Assembly: GCA_023249795.1 (NCBI GenBank)
Contig: JAHFBU010000042.1
Span: 1 to 9,269, forward strand
Length of the DNA stretch: 9,269 nt
Source: Syntrophaceae bacterium
GTDB lineage: Bacteria > Desulfobacterota > Syntrophia > Syntrophales > UBA5619
Reading direction: 5' to 3'
The position numbers were made by a program, and so were the translations under genes. Shown here one piece after another: positions 1 to 6,117 of the stretch (the stretch's first letter is position 1; every line of letters starts with the position of its first letter). The notes beneath the pieces are model-generated. The model had not been told where the DNA came from. It was given only the letters and a program-made list of their open reading frames with translations, and did not search any database.

Positions 1-597
1 GCCGGGCTCCATCTGATGCCCGGCTTTGATGCGAACCTTTACCGGTGGGAGCGGGAATACTTTCGCAGAGAGTGCGTCCAAAACGTCTGCGGGATCGAAC
101 TTGACAACGCGGAAAATGAGGTGCTGGAGACGGAGCTGTCGGTCCTGGCGGAACGGCTGCTCGAAACGCCGCTTTCACTGGTCCACCGCGACCTCCAGTC
201 GCAGAACGTGATGATCCGCGATGGGAAACCGGTTCTCATTGATTTCCAGGGCGCACGTTTAGGGAGCCTCTTCTACGACCTCGGATCACTTCTCTGCGAT
301 CCCTACGTAACCTTCCCGGAGGAAGGGCAAGAGCAACTCTTACGGTTTTATCATGGGATCTCCGGCGCCGATTATGCCTGGGATGCGTTCCGGAAACTCT
401 TCCTGCTTGCCTCGGCGCAACGGCTGATGCAGGCGCTCGGCGCCTACGGGTTTCTCAGTTTGAAGCGCGGGAAACCCCACTTCCTTGCCCACGTCCGCCC
501 CGCGCTGGACAATCTCATTGCCGCAACCGCAGGGGCAGAAGCTCTTTCGCGGCTGCACGTGCTCGCCCGCCGCTGTCGCGATGCCGTCCGGAATTAA
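1..597 (+). CDS. APH-fold phosphotransferase (sugar/small-molecule kinase), 5'-truncated by window
   Basis: The reading frame is open from base 1, so the true start lies upstream; the ATG at 16 is internal or arbitrary. The 198 visible codons are the C-lobe of an aminoglycoside-phosphotransferase-fold kinase. The catalytic loop HRDLQSQN (bases 184-207) supplies the catalytic Asp and the metal-binding Asn. The following IDFQ (about 238-249) supplies the second metal-binding Asp, and FYDLGSLLCDPY matches the helix after it. Whole-family members such as the cell-wall sugar kinase AmgK are about 330 residues, so roughly 40% is missing at the left edge. AmgK-like anomeric sugar kinases are the relatives I think of first, usually beside a MurU-type nucleotidyltransferase, but no neighbour is visible to test this. 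Other APH-family kinases remain possible. The gene converges on the NosL operon and is not part of it. Confidence 0.85.
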   Translation, partial: AGLHLMPGFDANLYRWEREYFRRECVQNVCGIELDNAENEVLETELSVLAERLLETPLSLVHRDLQSQNVMIRDGKPVLIDFQGARLGSLFYDLGSLLCDPYVTFPEEGQEQLLRFYHGISGADYAWDAFRKLFLLASAQRLMQALGAYGFLSLKRGKPHFLAHVRPALDNLIAATAGAEALSRLHVLARRCRDAVRN

Positions 598-699
598 GGG
601 ACCCAATATCCAATTTCCCCTAATTCAAATGGCGGCCTGACAAACGGCGCCTCCGTTCATCATCGTTCTTAATTATTGTTCCGCTTGACCGACGAAATC

Positions 700-729
700 C
701 CACCCATCCGGCCGCCGCCACATGGGTGG
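700..729. terminator. Hairpin between convergent genes, possible terminator
   Basis: A perfect 8-bp inverted repeat (CCACCCAT at 700-707, ATGGGTGG at 722-729) encloses a 14-nt GC-rich loop. It lies in the 181-nt gap between the + strand kinase and the - strand NosL operon. Neither side has a clean T-run; the - strand side continues GATTTCG. It may act as a weak bidirectional or Rho-assisted terminator, or as a 3'-end stabiliser. Confidence 0.4.
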
Positions 730-745
730 CCTTCCCCAACGATTC

Positions 746-780
746 AGGCCTCCTGGCGCGGCAGTAAGGCAAGGCCTTTT
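746..780 (+). terminator. Weak candidate terminator for the + strand kinase
   Basis: AGGCCT occurs at 746-751 and again at 772-777. Because it is self-complementary, the two copies can form a 6-bp stem, followed on the + strand by TTTT. The 20-nt loop and short T-run make this a weak candidate. Its right end overlaps the stop codon of the convergent NosL gene. Nothing else is recognisable in 598-778. Confidence 0.3.
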
Positions 781-1672
781 ACCTGAGCATCTGATCGATG
801 TCTTCAAAGGTTGCCTTCATCGCCTCGTCAAAAAATGAGATCTGACCGCCATTTTCTTTGATAAATGCATCGGCATCCGTTCTCTTTTCGAAAGCCCATT
901 TCCCCCTGATTGTCATAACGCCAGGTTTCTTTCCGCCGATCACCCATACCGCCTTTTCGGCATCGATCAGTCTTTTCGTGTTGTAATCACCCACCATGAT
1001 TGCCTCGGGCATCTTGTCGGTGTTCAAGGCGAGATCGATAGATAAGCAGTGGATGCTGCAGGTGCCGACGGCGGGACCATTGCCATATCTGACAAGCATC
1101 CTGCTGAATGCGAAGAGGTCCCGTTTCATGCCGCAGTATTTGCATTCCGGATGGTCTTTTATGTCCTGCATCATTGCGGAGTATCGCACTCTCTTTTGCC
1201 GTATCAGCTTAGTATCATCATACATGTCCTGGAAGGTGGCCTTGATGACCGCATCGAAAGCGGAGATTATTCCTCCATACCTCTTCGTGAAGGCCTCGGC
1301 GTCGCGTCTCTTCTCGAATGCCCACTTGGCCCGGCTTGTCATCACACCGGCCCTGCTGCCGCCAATGACCCAGGAAGCTTTCTTCGCATCGATAAGTTTT
1401 CGGGTATTGTAATCAGCAGCAGAGAATTTCGTAACTATTTTGAGGCGATCAAGGACCAGCTCCATCGCTGCGCAATGAATGCTGCAGGTGCCGAGGGCGC
1501 TCCCGTCATCGTATTCAAGAAATATACGACTGTGCGCAAATGTGTGCCGATCCATGCCGCAGAGTGGACACGAAGGGTGGCTATCCATGTCGCTTTGCGC
1601 CCGACAAAGACTCGGCGCAAAGGAAAATGATAGCGTCAAGACGACGGTGACGAACAAGAGGCATTTTTTCAT
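779..1672 (-). CDS. Exported tandem (two-domain) NosL-like protein
   Basis: Two NosL-type domains are fused in one 297-residue exported protein; classical NosL is a single domain of about 150-190 residues. A signal peptide (residues 1-25, cleavage likely after CRA) precedes domain 1 (about 30-150) and domain 2 (about 170-297). Each domain has the CxxCGM metal motif (C35/C38/M40; C177/C180/M182), a second pair in CSIHC (C63/C67; C205/C209), a DYNT..LIDA..A.WVIGG segment, and a GVMT..KWAF...DA.AF....GG end. That end matches the NosL C-terminal pattern. NosL is known as a Cu(I) chaperone for nitrous oxide reductase; no nos genes are here, so copper handling is inferred. There is no lipobox, unlike classical NosL. 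The ATG at 1672 has AGGTG about 7 nt upstream. Last gene of the operon, lying 83 nt behind an intrinsic terminator, so it may be expressed at a lower level. DNA stretches such as ATGCTGCAGGTGCCGA recur in both halves, supporting internal duplication. Confidence 0.85.
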   Translation of the reverse strand: MKKCLLFVTVVLTLSFSFAPSLCRAQSDMDSHPSCPLCGMDRHTFAHSRIFLEYDDGSALGTCSIHCAAMELVLDRLKIVTKFSAADYNTRKLIDAKKASWVIGGSRAGVMTSRAKWAFEKRRDAEAFTKRYGGIISAFDAVIKATFQDMYDDTKLIRQKRVRYSAMMQDIKDHPECKYCGMKRDLFAFSRMLVRYGNGPAVGTCSIHCLSIDLALNTDKMPEAIMVGDYNTKRLIDAEKAVWVIGGKKPGVMTIRGKWAFEKRTDADAFIKENGGQISFFDEAMKATFEDIDQMLR

Positions 1673-1700
1673 AATGGCACCTATTCAGAGCTAACCGTGA

Positions 1701-1731
1701 ACAATAAAAAAGAGACGCGGACAGACCGCGT
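1701..1731 (-). terminator. Intrinsic terminator/attenuator between the two NosL genes
   Basis: On the - strand, ACGCGG pairs with CCGCGT around a 5-nt loop (TCTGT), 6 bp at 1715-1731. It is followed directly by CTCTTTTTTATTG (1714 down to 1702). This is the classical stem plus U-run layout. It lies after the stop of the single NosL gene (1756) and 29 nt before the start of the tandem NosL gene (1672). That leaves little room for a separate promoter, so partial read-through is the likely route to the last gene. Confidence 0.7.
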
Positions 1732-1755
1732 TCCAGGTCAACGCAGTCCACCCCT

Positions 1756-2214
1756 TCAATCTCGCATCTCGATCGCGGCGTCGAGGGATTCCTTGAATGA
1801 TGCCAGGCGTCCACCGTGTTCTTTGAGGAACTTTTCCGCATCCCTCCTCTCCGCGAAGGCCCACTTGGCCGTCATGGTCATCACGCCCGGTTTGTCCCCT
1901 CCTATGATCCAGTACGCTTTTTCGGCATCAATCAGGGTGCGGGTATCGCGGTCGGCGACCTCAATGCTCTTCGCCCTGCGTGCCGCACTCGCATTAAGCT
2001 CGATAGCGGCGCAGTGCAGGCTGCAGACGCCGGCAGCGGTCCCGTCGTCATAACGGACCAGCATCCGGCTGAAGCCATACGCCTTCCTGTCCATGCCGCA
2101 ATGGATGCAGTCTCGGTGTTCCTCGATATCGGCCTGTGCGCAGAGAAGCGTCACCAGACTAAAGACCGCCAGCATCGAGAAGATGGCAGCGGCGAAGATT
2201 TTATGCTGTACCAT
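1756..2214 (-). CDS. Exported single-domain NosL-like protein
   Basis: A 152-residue NosL-family protein. An N-terminal signal peptide (residues 1-28, cleavage probably after AQA) precedes one NosL domain: CIHCGM (C36, C39, M41), SRMLVRYDDG, the second cysteine pair CSLHC (C64, C68), LIDAEKAYWIIGG, GVMT and a C-terminal KWAF...DAEKF...HGG block. The Cys preceding the cleavage site (LLCA) has Leu at -1 and so does not make a lipobox, suggesting a soluble periplasmic protein. It resembles domain 2 of the tandem paralogue downstream (shared FSRMLVRY), pointing to local duplication. The ATG at 2214 has AAGGAG with about 7-nt spacing, a strong ribosome-binding site. NosL proteins bind Cu(I) in characterised cases; here the ligand is inferred. 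The gene is followed by an intrinsic terminator. Confidence 0.85.
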   Translation of the reverse strand: MVQHKIFAAAIFSMLAVFSLVTLLCAQADIEEHRDCIHCGMDRKAYGFSRMLVRYDDGTAAGVCSLHCAAIELNASAARRAKSIEVADRDTRTLIDAEKAYWIIGGDKPGVMTMTAKWAFAERRDAEKFLKEHGGRLASFKESLDAAIEMRD

Positions 2215-2242
2215 TCAAAGCTCCTTTCTGTTTAGTCAGTTA

Positions 2243-2262
2243 CCATGGACCTTCGTCCATGG
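2243..2262. repeat. Perfect intercistronic hairpin
   Basis: CCATGGAC (2243-2250) and GTCCATGG (2255-2262) form a perfect 8-bp stem with a 4-nt loop. It lies in the 81-nt gap between the thioredoxin lipoprotein stop (2296) and the NosL start (2214). There is no T-run on either strand, so it is more likely an mRNA processing or stability element than a terminator. This is inference. Confidence 0.5.
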
Positions 2263-2295
2263 CCTTGCTGTCCTGAACTGCAGATTTTATGGGAA

Positions 2296-2853
2296 TCACG
2301 GCAAACTTCCCAGAACATCTATGAGACGAACACCGTCCTTGTAATCCTCGCTCATCTGGATGATGCCCGCGGAGTCTATGACTACCGTCGTTCCCATGGT
2401 TGCAGCATATGTTCCGAGGACCGCCTGGTTCGTGTCGGCAAGCACGGTGAATTGTGATCCCGCATAGCCGTTTGCAACCTCCGCGTTCCGGGCGTTGGCC
2501 ACCGAGCCGGAAACATAGTCTACGAGCAAAAAACGGACATTGGGAAATAGTGGAACAACATTGCTCCGCATATTGCTCATGTGGGTATCGCAAATCGGAC
2601 ACCACATCGTGAAGTACAGCACGACCCCTTGAGCTGATGCGCGTACGGATGACAACGAAAGGCTATTCCCAAGGGAGTCGGAGACCGTGAAGTCCGGCGC
2701 AATCTGGCTTACGAAGGGACCGGTTGTTCCTGCCTGAACAGCGGGGCGCTCGTCCGCCCCTGACGGAGCCAAATCGTCCATGACGCCTCCGCCTCCGCAT
2801 CCACTGAGAAATCCCCAAAGGAGCAATGACCATAATATATTAGCGAAACGCAT
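2296..2853 (-). CDS. Thioredoxin-fold (AhpC/TSA-TlpA type) lipoprotein lacking the cis-proline
   Basis: A 185-residue predicted lipoprotein. The signal peptide ends in a clear lipobox LSGC (acylated Cys19) followed by a four-Gly linker. A thioredoxin-like domain follows from about residue 48: PDFTVSDSLGNSLSLSS, then the active site WCPIC (C85, C88) after a beta strand, then TTVVID. In TlpA/ResA proteins a cis-proline precedes the strand ending in ID; here the aligned position reads M-G-T-T, with Gly154 where Pro is expected. I read this in the DNA (ACC ATG GGA ACG ACG GTA). The CxxC should still be redox active or bind metal, but substrate release may differ. The start overlaps the upstream barrel gene by 14 nt, with a G-rich ribosome-binding site just upstream, so translation is probably coupled. 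A disulfide reductase or thiol-based metal donor in the periplasm is the likely role. Confidence 0.8.
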   Translation of the reverse strand: MRFANILWSLLLWGFLSGCGGGGVMDDLAPSGADERPAVQAGTTGPFVSQIAPDFTVSDSLGNSLSLSSVRASAQGVVLYFTMWCPICDTHMSNMRSNVVPLFPNVRFLLVDYVSGSVANARNAEVANGYAGSQFTVLADTNQAVLGTYAATMGTTVVIDSAGIIQMSEDYKDGVRLIDVLGSLP

Positions 2854-3820
2854 AGCCTACCCCCAGTGTGAAGATGTCGGTGGCAGGGAAGTTCTCTCCC
2901 CAGCCGTTTGCTCTTATGGCATGGTTCCATGAGGCGCGAACGCTCCAGTCATGGTCGGTGCTCGAATAAATAAGGGAACCGCCGACCGCCTCCTTCCGGA
3001 AGCCACTATCAGGATCGCGCCTTCCTCCGATCGTTGCATCCGCCTCCTGCAAGTGGGAAAGCGATGCAGTGGCGGTCAATGCATCGCCGGCAGTGCCCAC
3101 GTAATAAATGTAGCTCAGCGAGACGGAAGCCGAAAAACGATCTCCAATCTTTTTGCGGTAAGGTTCTACGTATCTCCCGTATTCACGGTTAACCGACCTT
3201 TCGATATACGTTCCGTAGCTCAATGCTACTGAGGTGCTCCATGGATGGAGCATTTTGGACAGCAGGACATTTCCGTCAAGCCTGTAGAAGCCCCTGCCGG
3301 TCACATCAAAGCTGCTCTTGACGTCGTCGTAGGGTGAGATGCCGGTGGGGATGAGCAGCGAAGAGCCAATCAGGAGAGACGGGACCAGGTCTTTCAATTC
3401 CCTGATCTTCCATGCCGTGGTGTCGTCGAGGGCCTCGTACCAGAGGCCCAGGGTGGCGTCTCCCGGGCCATTGGACGATGAGGAAAGCCCTGAATATTTG
3501 TTGTTGTTCCAGACATACGGGATGGCGATGGAGGCCTGCCAAGACGGCGCAAGCCGCTGTCCCAACCCAAGGTTGAGGCGATATTGTGTGAGGTCCGAGC
3601 CAGGGGGATCGGAAGTGTATCTGCCGTTGCTGTTCCAGAAGCCGTCGTATTTCTCGACATCAACGGAGACATCCAGCAGTTGCCGCGCATATTTAGGAAC
3701 GGCAAGCGCCGCTCCGGAAGAACCGCCGCAACACGAGCCCGCAAAGGCCGGCGGAGCGGCGAGGGGTGCGGCCCCCCACAGGAGGGCCGCACAAAGCAAT
3801 GTCAGGATGGAGATTCTCAT
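2840..3820 (-). CDS. Outer-membrane beta-barrel protein with N-terminal CCGG motif
   Basis: A 326-residue exported protein that reads as a transporter-type outer-membrane barrel. The signal peptide (residues 1-27, cleavage after AFA) gives a mature N-terminus GSCCGGSSG. After this come many short amphipathic, Tyr/Trp-rich strands separated by Gly/Asn/Asp turns (for example YRLNLGLGQRL, WQASIAIPYVW, ATLGLWYEAL). The protein ends in TLGVGYAFR, close to the terminal aromatic signal of barrel proteins. I prefer the ATG at 3820: GAGGG sits 6 nt upstream. An in-frame GTG at 3835 would add five residues but lies over the ribosome-binding site. Only 19 nt separate it from the upstream lipoprotein, and it overlaps the downstream thioredoxin gene. 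The Cys-Cys pair at the mature N-terminus could bind metal (inference). Whether it is a channel, an export pore or a structural scaffold cannot be told. Confidence 0.75.
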   Translation of the reverse strand: MRISILTLLCAALLWGAAPLAAPPAFAGSCCGGSSGAALAVPKYARQLLDVSVDVEKYDGFWNSNGRYTSDPPGSDLTQYRLNLGLGQRLAPSWQASIAIPYVWNNNKYSGLSSSSNGPGDATLGLWYEALDDTTAWKIRELKDLVPSLLIGSSLLIPTGISPYDDVKSSFDVTGRGFYRLDGNVLLSKMLHPWSTSVALSYGTYIERSVNREYGRYVEPYRKKIGDRFSASVSLSYIYYVGTAGDALTATASLSHLQEADATIGGRRDPDSGFRKEAVGGSLIYSSTDHDWSVRASWNHAIRANGWGENFPATDIFTLGVGYAFR

Positions 3821-3839
3821 GGGTATCCCTCGCACCCGT

Positions 3840-5441
3840 TTAGGGCGTCACAGTAAAGGTGGCATAGCCGTTGACGCCGGAGGGGGCCTGTCCGTCCGTG
3901 GTCTTCTGCTCGCCGTTTATGGTCAGTTTGACATATATCGCGCCAGCCTGCCCGGCCGTGAGGCCCGACAAACCTGAAACTGTCCAGTGGCCCCCGGTGG
4001 CGTCCGTTGCATCGACCCAGGTTGCGTTGTCTGTTGACACAGACACCGTGATGGGGTTTACGGTCCATGCCGTACCTGATTCATCATGCAGCGTCGTCCC
4101 GGCAGAGACCGCAGGGAAGCTCATCATGCTCTCCCCAGCCGCAATAAAGAGTTTGAAAGACGTGGCAGTCGTGCCGCCATCGTTGAACAGATAATAGGTG
4201 CGCCGGCTTGCTTCCATGCCCATCGAGCCGGGGATTTTATCGTTCTGCCCTTTGAGCGTAGCGCGCACGGTCGTTGTGCCCATGGACATGCCGACGGGGG
4301 GAAAGAAGAACGCCGATTCCCCGGACATGCCGCTACCGATGGTCACTTTCAGTTCCCAGTATCCCATGCCCGGGCCGGAGGCCATCAGGTAATCAATCGT
4401 GCAGTCATAGCTGCCAGGGTTCGAACCGTCTTCGGCGACCGTATCAACCGGCGCGGAATGACTCATGGTGGCCATGTACATCTTAGGCATCAATGTAATC
4501 GTCAGGCCTGTAGCTGCGGTCCCGTCGCTGCGCTTCGTGACTTTTATCTTGAAGCTTGTTTTACCTACCGTTGCAGCAACTATTCCTTCAATATATTCAA
4601 CTTGGTATGTGTTCGTCAGTGCAACTTTGCTGAAAGGCGGTTCGCCAAGATCCGCTGACGTAAGTCCCGTCAGGTTATGAACCAGATCCTTCTGGAAATT
4701 GCACAGGGCTTGAGCAAATCTGTTCTGAATGTCCGAGGTTAGGCTCGTACCATTAACAGCGCCCGCAGATCCGTTCAATTCCCCATCATCGCTCAAATCC
4801 TGCTCCAGGGCGGAGATCAGATCAAATTGCTTATCAGGTGCAAGCCCCAATTCCTTGGTCAACTGGCTGAATGCTCCTGCCCTCAGGGCTGCGAGACGGT
4901 TCGGTGTATCGGAACCCGATGTCGGCGCGTTTTTCGGTATGATCGATGTATCAGGAGTATACCCGTAAGCTGCGCTGAAGATTGCTTTTGCATTGCTCAG
5001 AGTCTTCCCGTGCTTGGTTACCAGGTTACTGATGATGGTGGATGAGGGGTCGATATTCACCGAAGACCCGGACGCCAAGCTTCCCGCAGAAATGTATGCC
5101 ACCAGCGACCCCGCCGCAGTGGATGTACCCGTTGCTTCATCGATAAAGGTACCTCCCGTGGATTCGACACTAAAATCTGTAGTCAGCGAGGAGGTGGGAA
5201 TATTGATGCTGTACGTACCGTTCGCAGCAGAAGTGACAGGGCCGGCAATAGTTTGACCGCTGGAGTTCTTGGCCGACACATTTGCTCCTGAAACATATGA
5301 TGCGAAGACCGAACCCGTGATCGTTGTCGTGCCGGCGGTTCCGGCGGTTGATGAATCCCCGCCGCCCCCACCGCAAGCAGATATCAACATCACTGCCGTG
5401 ATACCCAGCAGATGCATAAAATCAATCCTTCTTATCTTCAT
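3840..5441 (-). CDS. Large multidomain lipoprotein with Met-rich YtkA/FixH-like domain
   Basis: A 533-residue lipoprotein. Its lipobox ISAC acylates Cys23, followed by five Gly and a Ser/Thr/Gly-rich linker. Residues about 40-100 look like a carboxypeptidase-regulatory-type beta-sandwich (ITGSVFASYVSGANVSAKNS...GTYSINIP). Residues about 130-260 are a mostly helical region I do not recognise. Residues about 292-370 resemble the YtkA/FixH-like fold: LTITLMPKMYMATMSH, then GSYDCTIDYLMASGPGMGYWELKVTI. That region is Met-rich: M318, M321, M323, M326, H328, M353, M359, with further Met pairs at 385/387, 407/409 and 439/440. The C-terminal 420-533 segment looks like another beta-sandwich. Met/His clusters in exported proteins commonly bind Cu(I)/Cu(II), so a copper-binding role is a fair inference. 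The ATG at 5441 has GGGAGG 8 nt upstream. It lies 25 nt after the TlpA gene and 19 nt before the barrel, which could be its partner in the outer membrane. Confidence 0.7.
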   Translation of the reverse strand: MKIRRIDFMHLLGITAVMLISACGGGGGDSSTAGTAGTTTITGSVFASYVSGANVSAKNSSGQTIAGPVTSAANGTYSINIPTSSLTTDFSVESTGGTFIDEATGTSTAAGSLVAYISAGSLASGSSVNIDPSSTIISNLVTKHGKTLSNAKAIFSAAYGYTPDTSIIPKNAPTSGSDTPNRLAALRAGAFSQLTKELGLAPDKQFDLISALEQDLSDDGELNGSAGAVNGTSLTSDIQNRFAQALCNFQKDLVHNLTGLTSADLGEPPFSKVALTNTYQVEYIEGIVAATVGKTSFKIKVTKRSDGTAATGLTITLMPKMYMATMSHSAPVDTVAEDGSNPGSYDCTIDYLMASGPGMGYWELKVTIGSGMSGESAFFFPPVGMSMGTTTVRATLKGQNDKIPGSMGMEASRRTYYLFNDGGTTATSFKLFIAAGESMMSFPAVSAGTTLHDESGTAWTVNPITVSVSTDNATWVDATDATGGHWTVSGLSGLTAGQAGAIYVKLTINGEQKTTDGQAPSGVNGYATFTVTP

Positions 5442-5466
5442 GAGAAAAACCTCCCTGAAATATTGG

Positions 5467-5961
5467 TTATCGTTGTTTAAGCAGCTCCTTCATCTCTCTT
5501 TCAAACATGGGCAAAAACCCTCTTCCAAAGCCCGTTATCCGGCGGCCGATAACGCCATTTCTGTCGACGATGACGCCTACGGGAATGCCCGACACGCGAT
5601 AGGCATTCGCCACTGTTCCTTTTACGTCATGGAACACCCGAAAGGAGGGCTTGATTTTCTGAAGAAACCTGGCAAGGCGCGCCGCGGAAGAATCGAGGCT
5701 GATTCCTACGACTTCCAGCCCGTCTTTGCGGTACTTCTTATACAGGATGTCCAGTTCAGGCAGCTCCGTCCTGCACTGCTCGCACCAAGTCGCCCAAAAA
5801 ACCATAAACACCACCTTGCCTTTCAGATCCCCGGATTTCACCAGGTCGCCGCTTAGATCCGTCAACTCAAAGGGGGGTGCAATTTCCCCGATCTGGGCCG
5901 GATAAGCGGACGCCGGCAAGAGGGCCAGTAGACCCAAAAGTATTATCAGAGCCTTCTGCAT
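5467..5961 (-). CDS. TlpA/ResA-family periplasmic thiol-disulfide oxidoreductase
   Basis: A 164-residue thioredoxin-like protein of normal family length. An N-terminal signal peptide or anchor (residues 1-22, ending AYPA) precedes IGEIAPPFELTDLSG, the usual AhpC/TSA-Redoxin entry. The active site is FWATWCEQC (C60, C63), with EVVGISLD as the central strand. The cis-proline is present in SGIPVGVIVD (P127). Relatives (TlpA, ResA, CcmG) reduce disulfides in cytochrome c maturation or in copper-site assembly. No cytochrome maturation genes are visible, and the neighbours favour reduction of cysteines in the operon's metal-binding proteins (inference). The ATG at 5961 has a GGGAGG ribosome-binding site immediately upstream. 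It is the second gene of the operon, separated from the Cys-rich gene by 156 nt and from the downstream lipoprotein by 25 nt. An electron donor such as CcdA/DsbD is not in the window. Confidence 0.88.
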   Translation of the reverse strand: MQKALIILLGLLALLPASAYPAQIGEIAPPFELTDLSGDLVKSGDLKGKVVFMVFWATWCEQCRTELPELDILYKKYRKDGLEVVGISLDSSAARLARFLQKIKPSFRVFHDVKGTVANAYRVSGIPVGVIVDRNGVIGRRITGFGRGFLPMFEREMKELLKQR

Positions 5962-6028
5962 AGCCTCCCTATTTCACTTTGCAGTTGCTTCGTTTCGGGT
6001 GCCTTCCGCTCTCCGGTGCTCATGGCCT

Positions 6029-6051
6029 CATAACCCGGGCCTCCCGTTATG
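6029..6051. repeat. Inverted repeat in the gap between Cys-rich and TlpA genes
   Basis: CATAAC (6029-6034) pairs with GTTATG (6046-6051). An inner GGG/CCC can extend this to about 9 bp with a 2-nt bulge and 3-nt loop. There is no T-run on either strand. It could be an intercistronic RNA structure or a protein-binding site. Nothing else is recognisable in the 156-nt gap 5962-6117, and no convincing separate promoter for the TlpA gene was seen. Confidence 0.35.
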
Positions 6052-6117
6052 GACAGAGCAAGAGCCTATGGGCAAGGTGCCGTCAAAGCGGGGCGAAAGG
6101 CAAACAACTTTTTAGAA

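Noticed and set aside
1049..1630. 193-residue + strand frame opposite the tandem NosL gene
   Set aside because: Antisense to both CxxCGM domains; composition is that of a shadow frame.
2240..2605. 121-residue Cys-rich - strand frame within the thioredoxin lipoprotein region
   Set aside because: Out of frame with the gene carrying the lipobox and WCPIC; its Cys content comes from the alternative frame.
3821..3835. GTG at 3835 as the start of the barrel protein
   Set aside because: It would place the GAGGG ribosome-binding site of the ATG at 3820 inside the coding region and lacks its own site.
3339..3977. 212-residue + strand frame across the barrel and lipoprotein genes
   Set aside because: It spans the junction of two well-supported - strand genes and has no domain signature.
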